Positions 34,641 through 43,539 of a stretch of 64,000 nt of DNA are shown here, piece by piece. Within the stretch, counting starts at the first letter, position 1. Each line of letters starts with the position of its first letter. This stretch comes from Fortiea contorta PCC 7126 (GTDB lineage: Bacteria > Cyanobacteriota > Cyanobacteriia > Cyanobacteriales > Nostocaceae), in contig NZ_KB235931.1 in NCBI RefSeq assembly GCF_000332295.1, forward strand, positions 434,001 to 498,000, given 5' to 3'. The position numbers and the translations under genes are program-made. The notes under the pieces were generated by a model. It was given only the letters and a program-made list of their open reading frames with translations, was not told the origin of the DNA and searched no databases.

Positions 34641-34679
34641 ATTTCATTCTAATTTCATTTCTTGATGTCATACTAACTA
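34641..34679 (+). promoter_or_regulatory. Box B promoter 3 (before the sigma factor at 34739)
   Basis: ATTTCAT-TCTA-ATTTCAT, 15 nt, TAACTA; 59 nt before the ATG. Confidence 0.76.
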
Positions 34680-34738
34680 CACAGAGCCAAAAATCATTTA
34701 CTCCAAGTTAATCAGTATTTACGAAGGTTCAAAAAACT

Positions 34739-35737
34739 ATGAAAAATATATCTCATCCATCTATAGAAATAAGCGATAAAAATGAAAAATCCTTATCCAA
34801 TGCTGATATTGTGCGTACCTATCTGCACGAAATCGGACGTATTCCTTTGTTAACTCATGAACAAGAAATTGATTTGGGCAAGCAAGTACAACAAATGATG
34901 AACTTACTCGCTGCTAAAGAAAAACTAGCTATTCAATTAAAGCGTCAACCTACACAAAAAGAGTGGGCTGAAAATATAAATATCAGTGAAGCATTACTAG
35001 TGCAACAACTACACCAGGGACATCAAGCCAAGCAAAAAATGATTAGGGCTAATCTACGACTTGTAGTGTCTATTGCTAAGAAATATCAAAGACGTAATCT
35101 AGAATTTCTCGACTTAATTCAGGAAGGAAGTTTAGGTTTAGAGCGAGGAGTTGAAAAATTTGACCCTAGCAAAGGGTATAAGTTTTCAACTTATGCTTAT
35201 TGGTGGGTTCGTCAAGCAATTACACGAGCGATCGCTCAACAAGGACGCGCCATCCGTTTACCTATTCATATTACAGAAAAACTGAATAAAATCAAACGAA
35301 CTCAACGAGAACTAGCTCAAAAATTAAGTCGTACTCCTACCGCAGTTGATATTGCTGAAGAACTATCTTTAGACCCCAAACAAGTTCGAGAATATTTACT
35401 CATAGCACGTCAACCTGTCTCTCTGGAATTACGAGTTGGTGCAGAAAGAGAGACGGAATTACAAGATATGTTGGAAGATGAAGGAGTTTCTCCTGAATTT
35501 TACACCGATCAAAAGTTTCTCCAACAAAATATTCAAAATTTATTGTCAAAACTAACTCCCCAGCAACGGGAAATATTAACTTTACGTTTCGGTTTAGTAG
35601 ATGGAAATGAACTGTCCTTAGCGGAAATTGGTCAACGCATGGGTGTTAGTCGAGAACGAGTAAGACAGGTAGAGCTACAAGCTTTGAGTACCCTACGCAG
35701 GTATAAAGAACAAGTGCGTAGTTATCTGGCTAGTTGA
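34739..35737 (+). CDS. RpoD-like group 2 sigma factor, copy 1
   Basis: 332 residues without region 1.1. Region 1.2 ([21 protein letters not shown]), regions 2.1-2.4 ([67 protein letters not shown]), region 3, and region 4.2 ([23 protein letters not shown]). Promoter-contacting residues match those of primary-like sigma factors, so it should read ordinary -10 elements. It recruits RNA polymerase under a condition set by its Box B promoter. Sisters at 53053 and 61695. Confidence 0.92.
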   Translation: MKNISHPSIEISDKNEKSLSNADIVRTYLHEIGRIPLLTHEQEIDLGKQVQQMMNLLAAKEKLAIQLKRQPTQKEWAENINISEALLVQQLHQGHQAKQKMIRANLRLVVSIAKKYQRRNLEFLDLIQEGSLGLERGVEKFDPSKGYKFSTYAYWWVRQAITRAIAQQGRAIRLPIHITEKLNKIKRTQRELAQKLSRTPTAVDIAEELSLDPKQVREYLLIARQPVSLELRVGAERETELQDMLEDEGVSPEFYTDQKFLQQNIQNLLSKLTPQQREILTLRFGLVDGNELSLAEIGQRMGVSRERVRQVELQALSTLRRYKEQVRSYLAS

Positions 35738-35832
35738 TGCTGAGAGCATAATACGAATAGCAACATCAATTTCAGCTAACAAAAAATTCTGTGATACTAG
35801 CAAAAGTACATTAATTAGGAATAAGTTTAATC

Positions 35833-36210
35833 ATGACTAATATTTGGCTTTGCATAATTTTGGGATTGGTAGCAGGAATTGTTAGTGGCATGACAGGCAT
35901 TGGTGGTGGAATAATTATCTTACCTGCTTTGATTTTTTTCTTAAGATTCTCTCAGCACCAAGCACAAGGAACAACATTGGCTTTGTTAGTTCCACCAATA
36001 GATTTATTAGCAGCATGGACTTATTACAAGCAAGGATATGTAGATATAAAAGTAGCTGCACTTCTCTGTCTAGGATTTATTTTAGGTGGGTGGTTCGGTG
36101 CCAAAATAGGAACGATTTTACCGAGTGGGGTTTTAACTAAAATATTCGCCTTGCTACTAATTATGAGTGCTGTTAGAGTTTTATTTGCAACCCCTAATGA
36201 TTCCGTATAA
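35833..36210 (+). CDS. Half-size TauE/SafE-family membrane protein
   Basis: 125 residues, four helices, with the family repeat GIVSGMTGIGGGIIILPALIFF and the end of a half-unit (GWFGAKIGTILPSGVLTKIFALLLIMSAVRVL). Complete TauE proteins contain two such halves; four-helix members exist and probably dimerise. It probably moves sulfur-containing or other organic anions, by family. It lies upstream of a full-size relative. Confidence 0.72.
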   Translation: MTNIWLCIILGLVAGIVSGMTGIGGGIIILPALIFFLRFSQHQAQGTTLALLVPPIDLLAAWTYYKQGYVDIKVAALLCLGFILGGWFGAKIGTILPSGVLTKIFALLLIMSAVRVLFATPNDSV

Positions 36211-36331
36211 TTAATTATTTCTTAACTTGTTTACCATATAATGCAGGTGTTGGTATTGAGTTTTTCAATAAGCAACGTTTAATTCAGAAGCGAGGGTGCG
36301 TTGGCGTGACGCGCCCACCGGAGGTGTTCGC

Positions 36332-37168
36332 TTGAATGTTTTAGAATTTACCCTACTAGTCTGGATTAGTTCTGCTACCGCAGGCTTTTTGGGAGCGTTG
36401 ACAGGCTTAGGTGGTGGAGTGGTGCTTGTTCCTCTGTTAACTTTGGTTTTTGGTGTTGACATTCGCTACGCAATCGGTGCTTCGCTAGTATCCGTAATTG
36501 CAACTTCTTCCGGCGCTGCTTCTGCTTACGTCAAAGAAGGCTATACTAATTTACGCTTGGGAATGTTCTTGGAAGTAGCAACGACATTTGGAGCGATCGC
36601 AGGTGCAACCATAGCCGCTTTTGTTTCCACTAGAATACTCGCTGTGGTGTTTGGATTTGTTTTACTTTACAGCGCCCATCTCTCGCGGCAATCCCGTCCT
36701 GAACACTCAGCTGATACTCCACCTGATCGTTTAGCAACTCGTTTAAAGCTAAATAGCACTTACCCAACTCCTGAAGGTGAACAATCTTACAATGTCTATG
36801 CTGTTCCCGTAGGATTTAGTCTGATGTTTGTCGCCGGAGTGCTTTCCGGGTTACTTGGTATTGGTTCTGGCGCACTCAAGGTACTAGCAATGGATCAATT
36901 CATGCGGATTCCATTTAAGGTTTCTACTACTACCAGTAACTTTATGATTGGGGTGACAGCAGCAGCTAGCGCGGGTGTGTACCTGAAACGAGGTTACATT
37001 GACCCTGGACTAGCAATGCCTGTCATGTTAGGTGTACTTTTAGGCGCATTATTGGGAGCTAGGGTATTGGTAAAAGCAAGAGTAGGCGTTTTAAGAAATA
37101 TTTTTAGTTTAGTGATTGTGCTATTGGCAATTCAAATGATTTATAACGGTTTTACTGGGAGAATTTAA
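36332..37168 (+). CDS. TauE/SafE-family sulfite/sulfonate exporter-like permease
   Basis: 278 residues from a TTG preceded by the strong site GGAGGTG with 5-nt spacing. That site belongs to a GC-rich dispersed repeat (about 36289-36331), so the present start signal may have been supplied by the repeat. Eight helices in two halves: AGFLGALTGLGGGVVLVPLLTL and AGVLSGLLGIGSGALKVLAM, with the paired G-x-G-G/G-x-G-S motifs. Its stop is 1 nt before the DUF1634 gene, a standard partnership. Confidence 0.82.
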   Translation: MNVLEFTLLVWISSATAGFLGALTGLGGGVVLVPLLTLVFGVDIRYAIGASLVSVIATSSGAASAYVKEGYTNLRLGMFLEVATTFGAIAGATIAAFVSTRILAVVFGFVLLYSAHLSRQSRPEHSADTPPDRLATRLKLNSTYPTPEGEQSYNVYAVPVGFSLMFVAGVLSGLLGIGSGALKVLAMDQFMRIPFKVSTTTSNFMIGVTAAASAGVYLKRGYIDPGLAMPVMLGVLLGALLGARVLVKARVGVLRNIFSLVIVLLAIQMIYNGFTGRI

Positions 37169-37169
37169 A

Positions 37170-37553
37170 ATGTCCCAAAATCGACACAACTTGAGTGAAA
37201 GACAAGTCGAAATTTTGGTTGGAAATTTGTTAAGATATGGCGTACTTTTAGCTTCAGCTTTAGTCTTGATCGGCGGAGTTTTATACCTAATTTATCACGG
37301 CAAAGAAACTCCTAATTATCAAATCTTTCGCGGTGAACCTCCAGCTTTTCGCTCTCCTGAAGGAGTCGCAACCTCAGCATTATCAGGTCGTCGTCGTGGC
37401 ATCATTCAACTTGGATTATTGTTATTAATTGCGACTCCTGTTGCTAGAGTTGCTTTTTCTCTATTAGCTTTTATGCGTCAGCGAGATATCACCTATATTA
37501 TTTTGACTTTGATTGTTTTGACTGGGCTAGTTATTAGTTTTATAGGTGGTTAA
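37170..37553 (+). CDS. DUF1634 membrane protein, partner of TauE
   Basis: 127 residues with three helices (about 22-43, 75-97, 104-125) and the family segment VEILVGNLLRYGVLLASALVLIGGVLYL. DUF1634 genes usually follow TauE genes directly, as here (1-nt gap). They probably form an accessory subunit of the permease. Confidence 0.82.
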   Translation: MSQNRHNLSERQVEILVGNLLRYGVLLASALVLIGGVLYLIYHGKETPNYQIFRGEPPAFRSPEGVATSALSGRRRGIIQLGLLLLIATPVARVAFSLLAFMRQRDITYIILTLIVLTGLVISFIGG

Positions 37554-37642
37554 CAAATAATTATCTACTGTTTTGATTTTGAGCAATTATAGACAAGTTT
37601 AATTTTAATATTATTTTGAGATAATAACCAAGGAAATTATAG

Positions 37643-38545
37643 ATGAAGTTACGATGGTCAAATATTTTACTAGCAGGTATAGCCATGGTTGCTACCTTGT
37701 TGACAACTGGCTATTGGTATGTGTTCATTGCTGGTGCGCCGCAACTCGACCCTCCGCAGGTAGAGAAAAATACAGGATTGTCATTTGAGCTAAAGACTTT
37801 CAACAGCAAAGCAATGGGAGAAGTGCGACAATATGGCTTAATTCTCCCTCCCGATTATGCCAAGAACCTAAAGAAACGCTATCCAGTAATCTTCCTACTC
37901 CACGGAGGACATGGCGATGCTCGTGCTTATCAGGATAAAGCAGCCGTCACCTCCGTGCTACATGACCTTTACAAAAGTGACAAATTACCTTATTCAATAG
38001 TTATTACCCCAGATGGCAATGACAAGCGCGGTACAAGTCCGTTTTGGGATTCAGATTACTATGATGGCCCCAATGGTAAAGTTGGCACTTTGATTGGTTC
38101 AGAGTTAGTCAAAATTGTGAAATCTCGTTATCGGACGTTGAATGAACCGCAGTTTTGGGCAATGGGAGGACAGTCAAGCGGTGGCTGGGGAGCTTTTAAT
38201 ATTGGTTTACGCCACTTGAATAACTTTAATATTTTCTTTAGTTCTAGCGGCTACTTTACTGATATCAGTGGTACGGCAAATAGTCCCCAAGATTTTATTG
38301 AAAAAATACCAGTGGCAGAACGTAAACGCATTAGAGCATATTTGGATGCTGGAGAGCAAGATAAAGAATTTCTTACCTCAACTCAGCAGTTTCATCAAAC
38401 TCTAGATAAGTTAGGAATTGCAAACGAATTCCATGCTTTTCCTGGCGGTCATGGTATTGTTGGCGCAGATGTTGGCTGGAACTATTGGCACAAACATCTA
38501 GCAGACCAACTTACTTATGTGGGAAAGCAATTTCAGCAAGCCTGA
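37643..38545 (+). CDS. Exported esterase of the enterochelin-esterase/antigen 85 family
   Basis: 300 residues. An N-terminal membrane anchor or signal (about 7-30: ILLAGIAMVATLLTTGYWYVF), then an alpha/beta hydrolase of PF00756 type: YPVIFLLHGGHGDARAY (oxyanion loop), nucleophile elbow GGQSSGGWGA (G-Q-S-S-G), acidic residue likely in DAGEQD, and catalytic His in FPGGHG. It acts outside the cytoplasm on an ester substrate. Directly upstream of the two mprF halves. ATG after AAGGAAATTATAG. Confidence 0.82.
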   Translation: MKLRWSNILLAGIAMVATLLTTGYWYVFIAGAPQLDPPQVEKNTGLSFELKTFNSKAMGEVRQYGLILPPDYAKNLKKRYPVIFLLHGGHGDARAYQDKAAVTSVLHDLYKSDKLPYSIVITPDGNDKRGTSPFWDSDYYDGPNGKVGTLIGSELVKIVKSRYRTLNEPQFWAMGGQSSGGWGAFNIGLRHLNNFNIFFSSSGYFTDISGTANSPQDFIEKIPVAERKRIRAYLDAGEQDKEFLTSTQQFHQTLDKLGIANEFHAFPGGHGIVGADVGWNYWHKHLADQLTYVGKQFQQA

Positions 38546-38592
38546 GCGCAGAAGAATTAATCAATCTGCTTTATACGTTCTTGACTTTAAAG

Positions 38593-39534
38593 ATGAATCG
38601 AAAACGCCTTTCTCAAATTAGTCTCCCTGTTTTTGGCTTGCTATTATTTGCTTTATCTCTTTGGACAATCAACAACGAACTGCGGCAGCATAACCTAAGT
38701 GATGTTCTTCGTAGTTTGACAGAAATTCCCTCAAATCGCTTGTTTATAGCCATTGGATGCTCCATCGGAGGCTATCTAGTACTCACTAGTTATGATTTTC
38801 TCGCCTTCCGCTATATCCGTCATTCACTTCCTCCTAATACAATTATTTTTACAGCTTTTATCAGCCATGCTGTCAGTAATTCTGTTGGCTTTGCTCTTTT
38901 AACAGGTGGTGCTATCCGCTACCGTCTTTATTCAAATTGGGGGGTATCAGTGGGAGCGATCGCTCAAGTAATTGCTTTTGAGAACCTGAGTTTTTGGTTA
39001 GGACTGTTCGCCGTAAGTGGGATAATATTTCTTCTTGAACCACTCACTATTCCTACCTTACTAAATTTACCTTTTGTGTCTGTTCATCCAATCGGAGTTA
39101 TTTTTCTAATCCTTGTCGGAGCATATTTACTGGGGAGTTATTTTTACCATCAAACCTTAAGGATTTGTGGACAGACATTTTCTTTTCCTTCCTTTTATCT
39201 GTCCTTAAAGCAAATAGGAATTTCCTTACTGGATTGGGGATTGGCGATCGCTGTTCTCTATCTTCTCTTACCCCCAAGTATTCCTTTGTCCTATTTCGGC
39301 TTTGCTGGTATCTACTTATTAGCAATGATTGCAGGCATTGTTAGCAATGTTCCTGGTGGCTTAGGAGTGTTTGAAACCGTAATACTTTTGCTACTGCCAT
39401 CAGAAGTAACAGCCCCAGCAGGTTTGGGTTCGCTAATAGCTTACCGAGGAGTTTACTACATCCTGCCTTTGACAGTTGCAGTGGTGTTGCTGGGTTTGTA
39501 TGAAATTAATCAACGGCTAAAAGCGCGTTCCTAG
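38593..39534 (+). CDS. MprF-like flippase half (LPG synthase transmembrane family)
   Basis: 313 residues from the ATG giving MNRKRLSQISLPVFGLLLF; about eight helices. It has the UPF0104/lysylphosphatidylglycerol synthase TM pattern YLVLTSYDFLAFRYI, SHAVSNSVGFALLTGGAIRYRLYSNWG and NVPGGLGVFETVILLLLP. In MprF this part flips aminoacyl-lipids to the outer leaflet. Here it is a separate gene, 81 nt before the synthase half. Together they would make membrane charge more positive, a defence against cationic stress. Confidence 0.85.
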   Translation: MNRKRLSQISLPVFGLLLFALSLWTINNELRQHNLSDVLRSLTEIPSNRLFIAIGCSIGGYLVLTSYDFLAFRYIRHSLPPNTIIFTAFISHAVSNSVGFALLTGGAIRYRLYSNWGVSVGAIAQVIAFENLSFWLGLFAVSGIIFLLEPLTIPTLLNLPFVSVHPIGVIFLILVGAYLLGSYFYHQTLRICGQTFSFPSFYLSLKQIGISLLDWGLAIAVLYLLLPPSIPLSYFGFAGIYLLAMIAGIVSNVPGGLGVFETVILLLLPSEVTAPAGLGSLIAYRGVYYILPLTVAVVLLGLYEINQRLKARS

Positions 39535-39615
39535 CTTAATTTATGTTTAACCCAACTTGAAATTAAACTTGCTCCACGACACAATCAAATAGTTAAGCAA
39601 AGTGAGGAAAAGCAA

Positions 39616-41283
39616 TTGCTAAATAAACGTCAACAGATTGGATTGTGGACAGCCTCTATTTTAACCGCTATGGTAGGGGTTGTTAATTTGATATCTGCGG
39701 TTACTCCTAATTCACCTAGACGCACAGAATTAATAGAGCAATTTGTTCCTTTTGATATCCGCGTAGGTGGACATTTTTTTGCAGCAATTTCTGGATTTAT
39801 ATTGTTAACTCTGGCAGTTAATTTATTACGACGTAAGCGAGTAGCTTGGTTACTAACAGTTGGGTTGTTAATTGTAACTATTATTAGCCATTTAATCAAA
39901 GGTTTGGACTATGAAGAAAGTTTATTAGCTGGAGTTTTACTAGCTCAACTTATTTTAATGCGTAATGTTTTTACAGCACAATCAGATCGTCCTTCTATTA
40001 CTCAAGGAATTCGAGTTTTAATTGGTGCATTGCTGTTTACATTAGCTTACGGCACTGTAGGTTTCTTTCTACTAGATAGGCAATATACGGTTAATTTTGA
40101 CTTACCAGAAGCGTTGCTGCAAACTTTGGCAATGTTTTTCACAGCTGATAATGCAGGGTTAGAACCTACAACGCGATTTGGACAGTTTTTCGCTGATTCA
40201 ATATATTTCGTAGGTGCTTGTACATTAGCTTATGCTTTGTTCATGCTCTTGCGTCCGGTATTATTAAGAAATCATACTTTAGAAGTAGAAAGAAAACGAG
40301 CAAAAGAAATTGTAGAACAATATGGAAAATCTTCTCTAGCAAGATTCACTCTCTTTGATGATAAAACTTATTATTTCAGTCCTTCTGGGAAAAGCTTCAT
40401 TGGTTATGTAGCAAAAGGTAGAGGTGCAATAGCTTTGGGCGACCCCATTGGCCCTCTTGAAGAAAGACAAGAAGTAATTGTTGGGTTTCAGCTATTTTGT
40501 GAGAAAAATGACTGGTATCCCGCATTTTATCAAACTTTACCAGATGATTTAGATATATATAAATCTTTAGGCTACCGTACTGTTCAAATTGGTGAGGAGG
40601 CAATTGTTGACTTACATAGCTTCACCCTTCAAGGCAAAGCTAACCAAAACTTAAGAAATGCTCTTAATAGGCTTACTAAGTCGGGTCATCAAGTTAAATT
40701 TTATCAACCACCCATTGCAGATGAATTATTAAAAGAATTGAGGTCAGTAAGTGAGGAATGGCTTAAAATGATGCAGGGAGCAGAGAAAAAGTTTTCTGTT
40801 GGTTGGTTTGATTATGACTACTTGCATGAATGCGAAATTGTGGTTGTATATACTCCAGAAGGAACAATTAGTGCCTTTGCAAATGTGGTATCGGAGTATC
40901 AGAAAAATGAAATTACTATCGACTTAATGCGACGATGTACAGATATTGAAAAAGGGACAATGGAGTTTTTATTTCTCTCAATGTTTCAGCATTTCCAACA
41001 ACTCAAATATGACGGTTTCAATTTAGGATTATCTGCACTTTCTGGAGTTGGAGGAACACAAAATTCTCCCGTTTTGGAGAAAGCATTAAAATATCTCTAC
41101 GAACACTTAAATAAGTTTTATAACTTTAAAGGGTTGCATACATTTAAGGATAAGTTTAGTCCTCGTTGGGAACCTCGTTACCTAGTATATCCCAATTTAG
41201 TTGCACTACCCGATATAGTGGTAGCTCTGGTAAGGGCAGATTCAGGGGATAGATTACTAGATTACTTTAAACCAGGTGCTTAG
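39616..41283 (+). CDS. MprF-like synthase half (DUF2156, aminoacyl-phosphatidylglycerol synthase)
   Basis: 555 residues. Six helices in the first ~215 residues, then a cytosolic double-GNAT DUF2156 domain (KSSLARFTLFDDKTYYFSPSGKSFIGY, ALGDPIGPLEER, YKSLGYRTVQIGEEAIVDL, FKDKFSPRWEPRYLVYP). The FKxKFxPxWxPRYL end is a hallmark of lysyl-PG synthases. It transfers an amino acid from tRNA to a phospholipid. The TTG start follows GAGGAAAAGCAA. It has its own membrane anchor, unlike a simple break of MprF, so the split is probably functional. Confidence 0.87.
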   Translation: MLNKRQQIGLWTASILTAMVGVVNLISAVTPNSPRRTELIEQFVPFDIRVGGHFFAAISGFILLTLAVNLLRRKRVAWLLTVGLLIVTIISHLIKGLDYEESLLAGVLLAQLILMRNVFTAQSDRPSITQGIRVLIGALLFTLAYGTVGFFLLDRQYTVNFDLPEALLQTLAMFFTADNAGLEPTTRFGQFFADSIYFVGACTLAYALFMLLRPVLLRNHTLEVERKRAKEIVEQYGKSSLARFTLFDDKTYYFSPSGKSFIGYVAKGRGAIALGDPIGPLEERQEVIVGFQLFCEKNDWYPAFYQTLPDDLDIYKSLGYRTVQIGEEAIVDLHSFTLQGKANQNLRNALNRLTKSGHQVKFYQPPIADELLKELRSVSEEWLKMMQGAEKKFSVGWFDYDYLHECEIVVVYTPEGTISAFANVVSEYQKNEITIDLMRRCTDIEKGTMEFLFLSMFQHFQQLKYDGFNLGLSALSGVGGTQNSPVLEKALKYLYEHLNKFYNFKGLHTFKDKFSPRWEPRYLVYPNLVALPDIVVALVRADSGDRLLDYFKPGA

Positions 41284-41327
41284 GAGCCTAGTTTGAGCAA
41301 AATAACTCAATTTTTGATTCAAAATGT

Positions 41328-41360
41328 CTTTTCAAGTTCTTAACTATTGTTCTGTAAGCT
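41328..41360 (+). promoter_or_regulatory. Box A promoter 6 (before PAP2)
   Basis: CTTTTCAAGTTCTTAAC, 10 nt, TAAGCT; 31 nt before the ATG of the PAP2 gene. Confidence 0.75.
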
Positions 41361-41391
41361 ATAAGTCCATAACAGATTTAGATATAACTCA

Positions 41392-42090
41392 ATGATACGA
41401 AAAATTTCTACCTTTTGGTTACGCCATATATATCCTCGTTTAGCTCCTTTAATTGCCACGATTGGTATAGTTGGACTTACTGCTTGTCTGCTAATTTTGT
41501 TTGTTGTTGCCAAGCTTGCGGAAGAAGTTTTAGAGAAAGAAGCTTTTGCATTTGATACAACTTTCTTATTATGGCTACATCAATTTGCCAATCCGAGTCT
41601 TGATAATTTAATGTTATTTATAACAAATCTTGGTAATCCAAAGACAGTAGTAGTAGTTGCAGGAGTGACTTTAGGAATACTTTGGTGGCGACGTTACCGA
41701 GTAGAAATATATGTTTTTGTGCTTACTTGTTTAGGAGGGTTAATTCTAAATACAGGTTTAAAGTTATTTTTCTCAAAACCCCGTCCGCAACTTTGGACAC
41801 TTCTAATCTCTGAAAAATCTTTTAGTTTTCCTAGCGGTCATGCACTAGGCTCTATGGTAATGTATGGTTTTATTGCCTATATACTAGCTACTCATTATCC
41901 TCAATTTTCGCGGTTAATCTATGTTTTAACAGTTATTTTAATTGTGGGAATTGGCATCAGTCGCCTATATTTAGGTGTCCATTGGCCGACAGATGTAATT
42001 GCTGGGTATGGTGTTGGATTTTTGTGGTTAATGATATGTATCACGATGCTGAAACTACAGAAATTAAGGCAGGGACAGTTTGTTAATTGA
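41392..42090 (+). CDS. PAP2-family membrane phosphatase
   Basis: 232 residues, six helices. The three PAP2 catalytic motifs are complete: KLFFSKPRP, PSGHALGS and SRLYLGVHWPTDV. It removes phosphate from lipids such as phosphatidate, undecaprenyl pyrophosphate or lipid A at the outer face of the inner membrane; which one cannot be told. It follows the mprF pair but has its own Box A promoter, suggesting a shared envelope-remodelling role. Confidence 0.87.
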   Translation: MIRKISTFWLRHIYPRLAPLIATIGIVGLTACLLILFVVAKLAEEVLEKEAFAFDTTFLLWLHQFANPSLDNLMLFITNLGNPKTVVVVAGVTLGILWWRRYRVEIYVFVLTCLGGLILNTGLKLFFSKPRPQLWTLLISEKSFSFPSGHALGSMVMYGFIAYILATHYPQFSRLIYVLTVILIVGIGISRLYLGVHWPTDVIAGYGVGFLWLMICITMLKLQKLRQGQFVN

Positions 42091-42264
42091 AAAAGCTAAT
42101 ACAACAAAAAAAAATTATATATTAAGAGTGGCAAAAAAATTTGGAGAAATTAGTCAGATTTGATTTATCGGTTATAGTAGAATTAAATAACGATATGTTC
42201 GTTATCTAACATTGCTAATATAGAACTACATTGTTTTTGGCTAGTAAAACAAAGAAAAGAAAAC

Positions 42265-43493
42265 TGTGTTGTTATTTTTATTGTCCTTTCTGGCTATGTT
42301 TTAATGTTGCCAGTTGTGCGCTCACAACGTGGTTTTGTCTCTGGTGGTTTACTTGAGTATTTTAAACGGCGATCGCGTCGAATTTTACCACCTTACTACG
42401 CAACTCTTTTTGGATGTCTGTTACTCGCGTTTGCAATATTCCTGCTAGAGAAGTTTACCGATTTTCAATGGAATGATATTGCAGGAGAAGGCCCATTTTC
42501 TCCCTACTTTTCATTTATTGATGTGTTATCTCACTTGCTCCTGATTCACAATTTCAGCAGTAGCACACACATGACTATTAATCCGCCAATGTGGAGTGTG
42601 GCAACAGGTGGCAGTTATATTTTTTATCAAACAGAATACATCCGTCAGGAGCCAGAATTCAGCATAAATTCTATGCGAGTAGCGGATGAATATTGGTTTA
42701 AAACCGAGTGGAATAGTGGGCGAAAAAAAGCTAAAACTTTTTCCTCATTCAAACTCCATCCCTGTCTTGAAAAGTTCAGAGCGCCGATTCCCGGCGCTCC
42801 GACTTTTCGCTTTATGGGTAGAGTATTCTGAATTCTGAATTCTGTCTTCTGACTCCTGTTTATTTATTTCCATTTGTATTGCTACCCATATGGCGGCGTT
42901 TTGGGTTGTTATCAGTAATTATTGCTGCTTTTATTATAGGAATATTACCATTTTATCTTCTGCATGATTTTTCCTCGGCAGCCAGTTCTTGGTTTCTTGG
43001 CTTATTTGCTTTGGGGATGGCAGCAGCAGAAATTGGATTTTCTCAAAAACCCAAGTTAATTGCCCTGAGAAAATCCTTACCGTGAGGTATTCTGGCAATA
43101 CTTTTAACTATTCTTGCTTTTATAACTGAGTGGAAAAGACTGGGACTACCGATATGGATTGGTCAAAGTGTTTTTGGTTCTTCAGCAGCTTGCCTACTTA
43201 TTTACTGCACTCAGTTTGTGATTGAGGGCAAAAAGTTACCTCATGTTTTAGGGATATTTGATCATCCTTGGGCGATCGCACTGGGCACATTTTCTTACAG
43301 TCTTTATCTTACTCATGGGCCAGTGATCACAATGTTGCGTTACTTTCTTTTTGGTCTAAATATGACGCCTTTTTTGTTTGCAACAACATCTTACTTAATG
43401 GGTATAGCAGTATCTCTATTTTTTGCTTATTGGTTTTATTTAGTCTTTGAGCGACCATTTATGTCTAAATTAAAATTGCTGCACAAGCACTAG
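42265..43493 (+). pseudogene. Acyltransferase-3 gene destroyed by truncation, repeat insertion and a stop
   Basis: Pieces in order match one acyltransferase-3 membrane protein: FIVLSGYVLMLPVVRSQRG, YFKRRSRRILPPYYATLF, NPPMWSVAT, then after an inserted repeat LLPIWRRFGLL, and FSYSLYLTHGPVI near the end. Four lesions are visible: the first helix and start are missing, a base appears lost around 42607, a composite repeat sits at 42628-42858, and an in-frame TGA lies at 43083. The intact enzyme would O-acylate a surface sugar. Confidence 0.85.
42628..42858 (+). repeat. Composite dispersed repeat inserted in the acyltransferase gene
   Basis: It begins AACAGAATACATCCGTCAG, continues GCGGATGAATATTGG and TTTAAAACC, contains the module CTGTCTTGAAAAGT...ACTTTTCGCT (42762-42811, with the internal hairpin GAGCGCCG-ATTCC-CGGCGCTC) and ends with CTGAATT repeats. 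Same order of parts as 16021-16368. Flanking coding sequence reads through if it is removed, apart from a few bases. Confidence 0.75.
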
Positions 43494-43539
43494 AGCGATT
43501 TATGACTACTGTGGTTCCTGTGAAGCCTGTGCCATTTGT

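Noticed and set aside
38569-38585. Box A-like sequence CTTTATACGTTCTTGAC before the mprF flippase half
   Set aside because: Matches 13 of 17 positions but has no TANNNT at the fixed 10-nt distance, and it lies only 7 nt before the start codon.
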